Made by a program: the position numbers and the translations under genes
Origin: Glycine soja
Taxonomy: Eukaryota > Streptophyta > Magnoliopsida > Fabales > Fabaceae
Length of the DNA stretch: 64,000 nt
Direction of reading: 5' to 3'
Assembly: GCF_004193775.1 (NCBI RefSeq)
Contig: NC_041012.1
Coordinates: 10,065,223-10,129,222 of the forward strand
The notes under the pieces: model-generated
What the model was told of the DNA's origin: nothing
Databases searched by the model: none
What the model saw: only the letters and a program-made list of their open reading frames with translations
In this document: one piece after another, positions 1 to 12,173 of the stretch
Position numbering within the stretch: the stretch's first letter is position 1
How the letters are laid out: the number at the start of each line of letters is the position of its first letter

Positions 1-698
1 CATGACATGACTCATGTAATCTATATTTATTTCAAGTGGCATTAAGTAGCTTTTGACAATGAAGATAAAAAAGTAATATAATGCAACTAGAACAAAATGA
101 AATGTTTTAAATTAGAGACTAAAAGTAATGCTTTTTTTTTTTTTATATAACTAGAGAAATCAAATGAGTAATTAAATTTATGTTTTATTTCATTTATTAG
201 AATTATTCTGAATCATGTTTGACTTTGAGTATAATATTTAGGCTTAACCGTAACAACCCATACACTTGTCGAGGTTCCATTAATTAATTGCCCCTAATTT
301 ATTTTTTTTAATGAAAAAACTTAAATTTGATTATAAATAACTTTGTTTATGCTACTTATTTTAATGACTCGCGTGTAATCAACAGAGCTCACACCATATT
401 AATATTATGGTTACTAAAATTTGGTATAATTAACGAAAACAACTACGTTGAGTAGTGTGATACATCATAACCACTTCCCTCTCCGTCAAGTTACTGCAGC
501 TAACTTCCAATTGACTAATTTTGATTACCACTGACTATAATTCATTTATCAAAAGAGTGTATTAGAGAATGTGTTGTCTCATCATTTAATAACACAGGAA
601 GATATTCATCAATTATCTTTCTGTAATTGAATAAGCTTGAACCTTTATATACAAAACTTATTGTACTGTTTATTTCAAAGGGAAAAGAAAAACTTGTA
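1..698. other. AT-rich 3' flank of GH127 copy A
   Basis: No gene is visible. From about position 385 onward the sequence aligns by eye with the flank of the second GH127 gene at about 11840-12173: both share a block around TATAATTAACGAAAAC and a later TTACTGCAGCT block. This stretch is therefore the transcribed 3' end and downstream flank inside the duplicated unit. Upstream of about 385 the similarity fades, which puts one duplication edge near there. The rest is AT-rich with a T run near 130. Confidence 0.6.
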
Positions 699-3600
699 TC
701 AACCTTGAATGTTGAAATAAACAGTATAATGCTCATCTCTGAATGAGAATAGTGGCTCCAAAAGAAAATTCCTGTTTGCCCCTTTAGCCACAAAACTGAT
801 AGGATTGTATTGGCTCAATCCTTTTTGAGCAACAAAGCTTGTTGCTTGGTTAAAACTAGCATCAGAACCAGATTTGCAACTGAGCTTCACTCCTGCAATA
901 GAGCTCATACCACTATACACATAACAGCCATTGTAGCTCTGGGATTCTAAAGATATGGTTTCATTTCGTCCATCCAGTCCCGGAACTACAAGAAAAACAG
1001 AAGATGTCCCGCCATGGGATGAATCTATGATGAGAAGAGGTTTGTCTGCTCCTTGGTTAACCACATTCATTCCAGGAAAATCAAATGGTTCTAACATCAC
1101 TGATTTACCATTAGCATCTGCCAATGTTGAAAACTTTGAGGAAGATTCATTTAGGACAACAAGCCTAAAGGTTGCCTGAAGAGCCAAATCAGTGCCAGAT
1201 AGAGGCAATTTTTGCATTGCAAGTGATTGATTTGAATTTGCCAAAATAAAAGTTGAATTTTCAAAGTCTTGAGAAAAAGAAACTAGTTGACTATTGTAAC
1301 TGGCAGGAATAGGAGTAATCCAGTCTGAATTGTTAGCCCCAGCTTTAAGATCCCAATCAACACCAGTTGTATGACCCGCAAGAAGATAAGGACCATAAAG
1401 AATTGCTTGAACAGAGGCATATTCTGGCCTGTCATCTGGATATCATTCAAAACCACTATCAATACTTTATTGCTTGAACATAAATATATGCTGACAAAAA
1501 AATAATAGTAATCAACAAGCTTGGGTTATTTTGTGTAGCTACCTTTTATGGCCTCTGTCCTTACGGTAAGGGGCAGCTGAAGGGTCAGCTTGTCACTACC
1601 ACTCCATTGTCTTGTGATTGATAAATAATTTCCTACAGGCCAAAATATAAAACATTATTTCAATGTTCCGATTGTCATTTTCTGTTAAGAAATACACAAT
1701 ATATATAGTTTACTAGTGTGTATTTGCTGCTAAAGAACTTATATGTTGGTGATTAAGCATTCTAGCAACTGGTGTGTATGGTGTAAAATCAGATATATGG
1801 TGGAATCTCTGCTTTTTTATAATAAAAAAGGAAGTAAAGAGAGATTCACACCTGGACTTGGTAGAGATAAAGTTTCAGCATTTAATATCCCCTTGGCACC
1901 ATCCAGATGAGTCCAAGTTGGGAGTCGAAAGTTCAATGTAGAGTTTGTAGTCAAAGTATTCTGCAGAAGTAAAGATTTAGAAACTTAGATTGGAGGAGAA
2001 AAATGTGAAGGATCTTTCATTTCATATCCTGTTGGTTTCTTCTCAAATGAAGTTTAAAAAATGGCATTGTAAGTCGCACTAATCCATTGTGTTTCATTAG
2101 AAGATATTGTACACTATCCTTAGCAATTGAAAAATTTAAAATAAATCTAAGTCACTAAATTGTCATAATTTAGATATTCAATTTTGTTATTGTTCCTGCT
2201 TTGCTGCAAATAGGCCCAATGTGACAAGCTTAGAATGGTCTTAGCCACCCACTTCTGTTTGAGGCTGGGTGCTCCAATCTGAAGTCCAATACACCACTAG
2301 AAGCCAACATCATTCTATTGCCTAAAAGCAGAGAATCTAAACCTCTGGTTCACACCTCCCATGTGAGGGGTGCCAGAACACTCAATGGTCACTGGACTCA
2401 CTCAATGCTAGAATTACATCATGGCTGTGCTTGGATGTCGGGACTGTAACTCACCTGCATCCAAGCCCTATATATAGGAATAAGACACCCACCACACCAC
2501 CAAATAGACTCTCTTTCCATATAATGTTAACCTGCTGGTTCACATATCGACGTTTGAGTGCCTTTGCAGGCAGTCTGTACCTTCTTCCCCTATTTGTTCA
2601 ACCAACATTCTTACCCTCTTTACCATCTAAATCAGATTCAGAAGGCTGGTGAGCATACAGGCTTGACTAGATCAGTTATCGTATAATGAACTCATCTTCA
2701 ACTAATAAAACCACCTTGATGAAGTAGTTCTAAACCTCTATACATTGTGCAATATTCAAATTTATAAAAGGGAGGAGGTCAAAATGGTGATATCGACTAA
2801 AATTCAAACAAAAGCAAGCATCAATTGAAGCACTATGTTAGTTATAGCAGCAAACTTTTCATCACCAAAATAAGGGAGGTGAGGAGTGAAAGTACTATTA
2901 CTAGACTATTCCTAGAAACTACAGTTTCTTTTTCACATCTCAGATGACCATGATATATATTAATCCAAACTAATTTCAACAACAAACTAAAAGAATTATG
3001 AAAAGGACCTAATATTTTGAAAAATAATCATCAGCGCAGAAGGGTTTAGAACAAAAAACAGACTAAATCTTGCCCAGATTATGAGAATGCTTACTCTAAA
3101 AGTTATATAAGATGAATATTTTGCTAAATGCAATGCCAAATCCCACAATAAAACAATGTCACAGGTACCTCAAATGGAGAAAACGTAAATGCCACTCGTA
3201 GGTAAGGATCCCATGAAGCAACTGGATCAACTGTCTGATTGAGCAAAACTTTGCCAGATTTCCAATTAAACGAGCTTGATATGTACTGAATGATGTAAAG
3301 TGTAGGATCTTTGCCTTCCTCTTCAAAATAGATAGAATCTCCCAGCTTTGAGAACGATTCAATTCCTATAAACCAAATATTTTTTTTAGAATAAATGACC
3401 GATAAGAGTATAGTTGAGTTGACCAAGAAAATTGTGCAGTTTGTTGCAGTTTGGAAAGTATCTAAACAAAATAAATGCACACCCGTTCCATAGCAGCACC
3501 AGAAAGAGTCAAATGGTGTTCCCCAACTATGGTAAGTTTTAGCCTTGGAAACCCCAAGACCTAGTGGAAGCATATAAATCATCACTCCAGGATCGGTTCC

Positions 3601-6600
3601 TCTTTGAATGCTGAGCACACCATTGGTCAAGGCACGTTCGTAATAGTCTGCATAAGAGACTTCTTTGGTCCATTTAAACAGGTGGCGCGAAACCTGAAAT
3701 CATTTTATTTTTGTGTGCTAAGACAATGGAAATACTCACAAACGCATACAAACATAAATTGTGAACATGTAGTGATGAGTTACCATGTGAAAAAAAGTTC
3801 TCTCTTTTGACAGTTCAAATAACTATGAAAAAATTTCTTATACACATTTTTAAGCATTATTCATGATGAACTAATAAAATTATGAATGATTGGCTGTACC
3901 TTCAACATATTATAAGTTGTGCATGATTCTTCATTCTCTGTCGTTTTTAAGGTATCTGCCATTCTCTTTGGATCACTCCTATGCAAAAATTGAAGAAAAG
4001 GAGTTAAGCTAGACTATATTGGTTATCAACTAATACAAGAACAGAACATTTCTACTTGATGCCCTTGTAGCAAACAATTATTCCATGGATGATTTCAAAT
4101 GCATATGAAAAAACTTAAACTAAATATGTGACATCTTAATACCAGAACTCGCTGACTGATGTCCCTCCAGTTGCATAACTGTGAGAAGAGTTTACGAGGT
4201 CCATAAAGAATGTCCCAATTTGCTAAAACACCAATAAACAAGAAAAAATGTCAGAAAGTTGAAAGGCATGACAAATGTTATGTTGTACTGGGCTATACAA
4301 TGATACCAAAAATACACAATAAAGGGGAACAAACAAACAAATGCTATGAATAGACACATAATTTGAAGTTTGAATGAGAGATATACTGCACATATACGAA
4401 AGTATGCAATACAGCAATACAGGAAAAAATTTAAAATGTAAACCGTAAGTAAAAGCAATTAGGACAAAAACATTGCAAATAGAAATTAAAATTTTTATGA
4501 ACCATATAGTTACTAAATTAAAAATGTGATATGGAGGACAATACCAATTTATGTATTTTGTTTCTATCATTCATAGTGTAAATATACTCTCCAAACTATG
4601 AAAGACTGAATGCCCATACAATCATACATATAGATAGAGTTGTTTGAATGACTATTGTCTTCAAGTTATATTACCTAGTGAATAGGTTGATTCTGCATGC
4701 CACTGACTACTTATATTGTTGAAAACATACATAAACTTAAATCACATAAGACAAATTCAAAAACTAAATAAGTAATATACTAGATTGTTCAAAACATATG
4801 TAAACTTAAGTTACATATGACAAATTCAAAACTAAATAAATAATATTATTATGCCAATAAATAACAAATAAATAAAACTCCATTTAAACTCAATGAAATA
4901 TATATCAGTAATATATAATGTGAGTGAAGCAAATCACCTGATAAAGTGGATCGCCTGTGATTTCATACCGCATTTGAGATCCAACAACAACTGGGATATG
5001 TGTATTAGCATGAAAATCAGCTATGTCATTAGCCTACATGAGAAAAGAGAATTTTAATATTAACTCTTTGGCCTTGACTTAAAATTAGATACAATTTTTT
5101 GACTAGATTAAAAAGGCATAAGTTCAACATTTAAATATCTAATTGTTTTATTTGGAGGTCAGCACAACATTAATAACATTCAAGCAGACTAAACTATTTT
5201 TCTTGGTGCATGAAAAGAGGAAAATTTATTGTCTATATTTTCCTATTTACATGATCTGCTACTTATAAAAATTAAACTTGAAATAGAAAGGGGACTCAAT
5301 AGACGAGTCTCACCTACTGGGAGTCTAGGGAAGATAGATTAGGCAGTTTTTTTTTTTTGGATAAGACATATTAGGCAGGCTTAACTTAATCCCACAAGTT
5401 GAGAGGCTGTTTATAGGATTTGAACTCGTGACCTCCAAGTCATAAGGCAACACCTTTAGCATTTCACTAAATTAAAATTGAAAGAAGGCAACATTTAAAT
5501 TTTACATGGAAACTTTCTGTTATATATTGTATGCACTTTTACAAATGTACTTACAGATCTGAAAACTAACATTAGTTATAACTACAGTACAATGTTAAAA
5601 ATAATTTGAAAGACAACTGCAACCTCTAGTCTAGAAACTTACAGACACAACTATATAATACTATAAGGACTAAACAGCAATCTTGTCATATAGATTACAG
5701 TTATCATTACCTGCACTGCAAGCAACCCTAAAAAGCATGGCTTATCAAAAAGGTGAGCCAACAATAGATGCTTAGAATCTCCCTGCATAGAATAACAAGA
5801 CAACTTTACTTCAAAATTGAATTTAACGGGTACCTTTGTGATATAATCATGAAAACTATAACAGGTAAGCCAATGCTTATAAAATAATATCTCAACTATG
5901 GATTGTAATCCATTTCTGTTAAAGCTTAAGCTTAAATCAAAAGTCCACAATTGAAGAACATAATGCAAACAAACAGAGCAACAATAGAGTTAAAGAAATT
6001 ACACAAACCAGTTTACTTACCGTTATGATGTATAACTTATAAAGGACGTCATTCATTCCTCCAGTTTCCTCATTCAGTGATTCATAGTGCCTATTTAAAG
6101 TGTACTTTGTTATTACAGTCTGGACTCTGTTGTAGAAGTAATCAACCATCCATGTTACCATTTTTAGAGCTTGAGGGTTTCCAGCAAAAGTATGTTGGTC
6201 CAAGAGGCCGGCCAAGATCTGTCATAACTAATTAGTTGAAATCCCACAATATTAAGGTCAAAAGCACTTGTATTATCAAAATCCACTTTTGATTGTACCT
6301 TGTGAATGGTATAGTATGGAGCCCAAACTTCTTGAATAGCTTCAAATCGATCAAACAACTCAGATGGAAAGGCAGATAGATATCCAGTTCCAATTTTCTT
6401 CTGACAGTCAGACAGACCAGCAACGAGGTATGACATTTTCTGTTTCAGGGTATCATTCTGTGTGATGGCCCACATTAGAGCTGATGCACTCAAGTAATGC
6501 CCTTCACAGCGTCAAAAACAAACAATCATAAATTAACATTGAAAAGTGAATTGCAGAGGCTAAAAGTTGCAGGAAGGGGTAGTGTGCTTGTTAGATGCAA

Positions 6601-7649
6601 GATCACCAAAAACTCAGGGAGAACCAAACGTGCATTAGGGTGTCAACATATCATTAGTGTGTGAGGGATATTTCAGAAGTTATGAACAATCCTCAAACCA
6701 AGTAAATACATGGAGTCCAAGGGATCCTTTAGAAAAAACATTACATATAGAAAGACAAGCTTTACAAATGTTGAAAACATTTGTTGCCCAGATAGCAAAA
6801 CATCAACTACGAAATATTGTCTAAATATCACTACAATTTTTATTCAAACAAATAGTTCAATCTTCTCTTAGCTACAAGTATAAAAAAATGGAAAAACCAT
6901 TACAAGGAAAAGATACTTGTGCAGTGTAAAAGTTTTCTAGCAATTTTGGTCTATCGGTTAACTTGACATCTAATATTTAGCGGAAATGTTGATGTGACAG
7001 AGTGTCACATTAGGAAGGTGACCAAAATTGCACAATTAAAATAGTGGGATCAAATTCGTGAAATATCGATAGATTGATAATAAGTAAACCAAAAGTGCAA
7101 TCAAGCCAAAAACAACATAAGAGCTAAGATGATTAATGAAATAAACTAACCAACAAAATGACCCCGGAGCTCAACGTCTGGAGCTTCCCACCCTCCATAA
7201 GGAGTCCCAGGTGTGGATAGACCAGCCGTCTTCCTAAAGCTCCAAATCAAGCTGTCCACATCCAACATCAAAAGATACTCCAAATTTGTCTGTTGTGCTA
7301 TACCATGGATGGAATCCTCATGCAACCTCACATCCTGAAGAGGAACTTCTTTGAGAAAGCCTTCAGGTGACTTGAACACACCCATGTTCTTAATATTCTT
7401 ATACATAACCGCCCAATCGTGTTGATGTTGTTCTGTCAATAATTTCCTCGGCAGCAAATCTGCCCATTCAGATTCATCTGTAGGCGTCAAATGAAAGTGA
7501 GACATGGCCTTTTCCTCCAATCTTCCATTCTTGGATGTCAATAGCTGGTACCTTAGCGTGTGTGATTGTGTAGGAATGTTTGTGCACTCCTTACCAGCAG
7601 CACAACCACACAACACAAGGACCACAAACACAAACACAAAAGCTTCCAT
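699..7649 (-). CDS. GH127 (DUF1680) beta-L-arabinofuranosidase-like protein, copy A
   Basis: Twelve coding exons, all GT..AG on the minus strand, in transcript order: 7649-7151, 6501-6299, 6218-6021, 5782-5711, 5033-4938, 4222-4143, 3978-3900, 3693-3483, 3365-3169, 1960-1852, 1632-1543, 1435-699. They join in frame to 2571 nt (856 aa), a usual length for the plant family. Residues 1-19 form a hydrophobic signal peptide, so the product is probably secreted to the wall. The GH127 domain fills about 100-600. E400 and C402 (in ESCTTYNMLK) and C475-C476 (in FWCCYGTG) correspond to the zinc ligands and catalytic cysteine of the characterised bacterial enzyme HypBA1. An AbfB-like arabinose-binding domain occupies about 695-853. 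Bacterial relatives remove beta-L-arabinofuranose from hydroxyproline-rich glycoproteins; the plant substrate is not established. No inactivating change is seen. Its tandem partner is copy B. Confidence 0.93.
1961..3168. mobile_element. Enlarged intron 9 of GH127 copy A with an unclassified insertion
   Basis: This intron is 1208 bp, against 344 bp for the matching intron of copy B (13391-13734). By eye, similarity between the two introns breaks near 2156 and resumes near 3030 at the block GCAGAAGGGTTTAGAAC, so about 870 bp is extra in copy A. The extra part includes a TATA-like CCTATATATAGG near 2468 and a CGTTTGAGTGCCTTTGCAGG block near 2550 that resembles the end region of plant LTRs. I could not find clean ends or a target duplication, so the class is open. 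A deletion in copy B is the alternative. Confidence 0.45.
4390..4850. repeat. Extra sequence in intron 5 of GH127 copy A with an internal tandem repeat
   Basis: The intron (4223-4937, 715 bp) is about 470 bp longer than its copy B counterpart (14787-15033). The excess lies roughly between 4390 and 4850. It ends with two imperfect direct copies of a unit of about 70 bp, starting near 4718 and 4788, each containing CATA..TAAACTTAA and GACAAATTCAAA. I see no coding potential and no clear transposon ends. Confidence 0.45.
5269..5483 (-). mobile_element. SINE-like retroposon in intron 4 of copy A, with 15-bp target duplication
   Basis: The 185-bp insert (5284-5468) is flanked by direct repeats at 5269-5283 and 5469-5483 (AAATTAAA[C/A]TTGAAA, 14 of 15 identical). 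Copy B has only one such block at the same place, so it preserves the empty site. Read on the minus strand, the 5' end has an A-box-like stretch (TGAAATGCTAAAGG) followed by a B-box-like GAGTTCAAATCC at normal tRNA spacing, as in tRNA-derived SINEs. The body is interrupted by a small T-rich insertion at 5347-5363. Confidence 0.75.
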
Positions 7650-7653
7650 TCTC

Positions 7654-7863
7654 CTGAGAAATTCAGGATCATCAAAACAACATTAAAGAACCTTAAACCA
7701 AGGCAGTGCAGGTACAAGAAAGCATCAGAGTCAAACATTAACTAACAGACAACCTCAGTTCAAGAGCTAATAGTCTACAACAAACTAGAATTGGAACCCG
7801 ACTCCAGAACTTTATAATTAACATGTTGAACAAATTCAATCGAAAAAAAAGAAAGGAAGTTAC
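7654..7863 (-). other. Intron in the 5' leader of GH127 copy A
   Basis: On the minus strand a consensus donor (CCAAG|GTAACT) ends a first leader exon at 7864, and an acceptor (TTTCTCAG|GAG) lies four bases before the ATG at 7649. Copy B has the same donor and acceptor contexts (18001 and 17806), which supports a real, conserved leader intron. Such introns often raise expression in plants; whether this one does is inference. Confidence 0.7.
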
Positions 7864-7916
7864 CTTGGACTTGCGAAACGAGGGGAATTGTTAACACAAC
7901 AAAGTCAAGTGAGGGG

Positions 7917-7925
7917 ATATATATA
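7917..7925 (-). promoter_or_regulatory. TATA box of GH127 copy A
   Basis: TATATATAT on the minus strand sits about 50 bp upstream of the leader-exon donor at 7864. This predicts a start of transcription near 7890 and a very short first leader exon. Copy B has a similar box in the equivalent place relative to its leader. Confidence 0.5.
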
Positions 7926-10569
7926 GACTCTGGAAAACAAAAGAGATTGGAGTGCAGCCATGATATTCATCTGCTATTTTTGCTCTCGGCATGAATAGTG
8001 GTAGGAAAGAAAGATGGAAAAGTATAACTATAAGCTAATAAATCAAAATCAAAATCAAAATCAAAATATTAAAATATAAGGACTACTATTGGAAATCATT
8101 TAAAAATAATTACTTGATTATACTATAAACTTTATATCTTATATTAAGTGCAAGATTTTCATCTCCTCAATATTAATTAATTGTATTTAATTTTTAAACT
8201 TTTAAAAAACATAAATAGAAAACTTTAACTTAAAATTTAAGAAAACTTTTAAAAGCTTGTTAAACTTTTATGATAATCACCCTATAAGTCAAATAATGAT
8301 GGACTGTCATTATATAAAACTGCTTTATACATTAATGTATGTCATTAAACTTTGTTGATTACATGCATAACCAAAATCAGTTTTTATTCAAATAAGTTTT
8401 TTATAAAATAATCTTAAGATAATTAGTTTCTTTTATTGAAAACAGATTTTACATTAAAAATAATATAAATATCCTTCTACTAAACAAAAGAAAAGGATAA
8501 ATATCAAATTTGGTCGTTGAATTTATTAGGTGTTGAAAGTTAAGTCTCTAAAAGATGATAAATGAAAATTTTGTTCCGTAAAAGTCTGGTAAACTAATCT
8601 TATAATTAGTTTTTTTTTTCCATTAACTTTATGCTTACATGATGCTTTTAAAACGGACAATTGTCACTTGTTATCTACTTGACTATACACATGTCAAAAA
8701 GTTAATTTTTTGATTTAGTTTCTAAATTTAGCTATTTTTTATTTTAGTATGTGAACTTAATTACTTATTGATATTTTCGTTCATAAACTTAATTATATAT
8801 TGTCATTTTGTTTCCTAAAAATATCTTTAAATTTTTAATTAAGTTTGATACTATATATAAATTATTAGTATAGTGAAAATAAATGACATTTGTTTAGAGG
8901 GATGATAATTATTTTAACGGTCTCTTTTTCATTAACATTATTCCATAAAATTAATTAATTATTAATTAATTATTAATTAATCTAACATTATATACATAAT
9001 TAAATAACATATAAGATAATAATTTGATTTGGGTAAAAAATCTGGTTTAAAAGCTTATAGAATGTTGTTTGTAATGTTTTGGATTTAACAATTATTATTG
9101 TAATATAATAACTTAAAAATTAATTTCATATTTATAATATAATTTAAATGGTAGAATTGGATAAAGAATAAAAGTGAGAAAATCTGATAATATTTATACT
9201 AATAATTTCATGTAACATGAAATTTAATTGAAAAATTAAAGGTATTCACAAGGACTAAAATGACAATATGTGTTAAATTTAAAGACTAAAATAACTAAAA
9301 AATTTAGAGAACTAATTGGTTGGTGAGGTGGTAAATGTGTTAATTAACCATGTTTAGATGGTATTTGGGGTGAGGATTCAAATATAATGTAACCATTAAT
9401 AATTGGTTTGTGTTTATTGGACTAATATATTTTCTTGTATTCTATAATCCAAGTGGCTATTTCTTATCCCCATTTTATTTAATATATTTGGGCTGATTTA
9501 AAAAAAGAAGTTTCTGACGATGAATACGATTGTTTCAGGTAATGGAGAAAACTTAAGATAAGATGAATTCACACTTTTTATATATTTGGAGATAAAATTA
9601 AATTTTTTATTATTTTTTAGGATCTAATTCTCAACATTTAACAAATTTAAGAATAAAAATAAATATTTATCCAAAAAATATAAATACCCCAAAATATATT
9701 AATAAAATAAAATATATCCAAATAGGGTAAAATATGTTTTTTCCTGTAAAAATATTTAAAATTCATTTTTAATTCTTACAAAAAATTTGTCTTATTTTTT
9801 ATTCTTACAAAATTAAAATATATGATTTTTTGGACCAGAGTTGTGTTTAAATTTTAAAATATAGTTCTTAAGATTAAAAATCATCACAAATCATAAAAAA
9901 ATCAAAACACAATTTGTTTTGGTGGTTAAAAATGACAACAAATTGAAGGAGGAAAAAAAAAACCACCTCCTACCCAAAATGCAAAAGCAGTGCAAAAACC
10001 ATGGAAAAAAAGAGTTAAACAGAAAACACTCGTAAAAAAACCAACTATGATAAGACCGAACTGATCCAAACCCCCCACACCCCACCTACTGTCCCCTTTT
10101 TCTTTTCTGCACTTACAAGAGGAAGTGGAAACCGAAAGATTTAATTTTTAAGGAACCCCTTTTGTCGTGTTTTGAGCTCAAATTGCCAGCTTTTATTTTA
10201 TTAGTTTTGTAGAGAGGTGAGAGGAATCCGGAAGGGTGAGGCTTGAGGTGGCGATGCGGTTTTTCCAATATGTGGAGTGTGAACTTCTTGCTAGCAGGAA
10301 CATATGTTATTTGTCTAGAATTCTTGATGCATTATGTGGTTAAGGGGCCGCAGAACTCGCTAGTGGTGGGGGGTGAGGGGTGAAAGAGAAAAAAAAGAAG
10401 TCAGAGAAACACATGTCTAATTTTTAGTTGAGACATCAGACACCTAGTTTTGATAAAATCGAACCTAACAAAAAATTTTACAAGACTAAAAATGAAGTTT
10501 GAGTACTATATTAACTTCAATGGATCATTTTACATGATACTTATAATCTAAACCATTCTTACCACGGAT
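7926..10569. other. Gene-free AT-rich spacer between copy A and the pseudogene
   Basis: No credible gene. It contains a short (AAAATC)n run near 8041-8070 and an AATTAATTATT repeat near 8950-8985. Its last part (about 9725-10520) is a possible inverted-repeat element: the left end near 9765 and the reverse complement of the right end near 10490 share TTCATTTTTA[A/G]TCTT. The middle of that element (10080-10400) is richer in G and C than its surroundings. Confidence 0.5.
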
Positions 10570-11465
10570 TAGGTTTTGCTACCCAAGAAACTTCTGTCAA
10601 TACAGATTACAGAATGCAGCAACCTGGAGGAGATACCCCAAGACCCAGAAGAAATGCAAGCTTCAGAAAATGCAGTGACAGATGAGATTGATTCTTTCTC
10701 TATGGGTTCGATTGTTGTCAAGGAAGATAATCTTGAATACCCTGATTGTGGTAAAGCAACTGATGCTTGTAGCTCAGAATTAGTAAGCCAGGCTACTTGT
10801 GTTAAGCACGACAACAATTCAGTGTCATCATTTCCAAATCATGAGAGTTGTATTTCAAACTGATAGTATTGAAGACCACCCAAATAATGTAAGCAGTTTC
10901 TCAAATACTGAAACATCATTTAAGGATCCAGAGTCATACTTTGATGCTTTGGTAACTATCAACACTTGTACAATTGAAGAATCAGAAATAGAAGGGGAAA
11001 ACTGTTGTCAGAAGGATGCTGGTGTGGTGGATGTTGATCCATCACTGGTATCAAAGAGCCCCATTGATGACTTTCAGGAACATTCTGTTCCAAATTCTTG
11101 AAGATGGAGGGAATACTAGAAGCCTGACCCTTGAAGAGGTAACAGATACTATACTTTTTTGCAGCTCTATCATCCATGATCTTGCACATCAGGCTACAAC
11201 GACAGCAATGGAAAATGAACACTCAGAACCATTGGAAGGTTCTGAGCCAACGGTGACTATATTGGCGAAAACCAATTCCGATACCAAGGACTCTCAGCAG
11301 CCGAACTGCTGGCAAGGGTGCATGAAACCCCAGAAGGAAGCAAGGCTGAGAATGATGAAAATATTGATCAGTTTGACACCCAATGTTGGACTTCCTAACA
11401 AAGTAGACAACATGAAGCCCCTTCCAAATAAGCTTGAATCAAAGTGTAATTGCATCATAATGTGA
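10570..11465 (+). pseudogene. Frameshifted gene fragment between the GH127 copies
   Basis: Three successive frames carry coding-like, acidic, Ser-rich protein: about 10576-10860, then another frame to about 11098, then a third to the stop at 11463-11465. Each change of frame happens without a gap in protein-like character, as expected for a decayed single exon rather than for introns. The last part (from about 11100) reads GNTRSLTLEEVTDTILFCSS and ends in KCNCIIM, a CaaX-type prenylation signal, so the parent was probably a lipid-anchored protein. I do not recognise the parent family. No start codon context or promoter is evident, so this looks like the 3' part of a gene moved here. It lies at the edge of the duplicated GH127 block. 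Confidence 0.6.
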
Positions 11466-12173
11466 GAGTACAAATTTCAGATTGCACTCATAATTTGTGT
11501 CAGCATTCTTCTCTAGAAGTTGGCCTATATATATACACCAGAGTAAGGCTTAGTCAAATGCTTGCGCGTTTATGGATGTTTGGGATAATAGCCAATTGCT
11601 ATATGTTGGTTCCAATATATATTGTAAGATATGGCACTTTGTGTTTGACATAATTGTAAAGTTATTTTTCTCCCCTCCTTTTTTTTTTTTGGCAGGACAT
11701 TAATTTGAGGCATTTGGAGGATTGTGCTCCTCCAGTTGCCCCATTTTTGTTATTTGATTTCCATCTCAATGAAGTGATCCATCAATGGAAGTGTGAAGTA
11801 GAACTCATTCATATTCGTTTTAAAAAGAAAACACAGATCATGCCATACTATTATTACATATCAATATGGCTACTAAATGTTGATATAATTAACGAAAACA
11901 GCTACACTGAGTAGTGACTTGTATCATCAATTCTCTCCCCACTCGGTTCTTTTCTTTTCTATAAATGAATAGAAAGGTCACCTTACTGCAGCTGACTTCC
12001 AATTTTCAATTCTGGTTATCACTGAGTATCATTTAATGACACAACACCGAAGACTTGAAAGATATTCATCAACTATTCTTTCTACATTTGAATATCTATT
12101 ACTTGAACCTTTATAAGAGTATAAGACGAAGCATATTATATTGTACTGTTTATTTTAAAAGGAAAAAAATGTA
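11466..12173. other. Flank of the pseudogene and 3' flank of GH127 copy B
   Basis: No gene. The first part may be former 3' untranslated sequence of the broken gene; a TTTTTTTGGCAG|G acceptor-like site is near 11695. From about 11840 the sequence aligns with the copy A flank (about 385-698), so the duplicated unit begins there. A T run lies at about 11680-11690. Confidence 0.5.

Noticed and set aside
955..1179. Plus-strand open frame in the last exon of GH127 copy A
   Set aside because: Antisense shadow of the AbfB-like coding sequence.
5284..5468. Possible tRNA gene in intron 4 of copy A
   Set aside because: The A and B boxes are degenerate and the stems do not pair into a cloverleaf. The target duplication points to a SINE.
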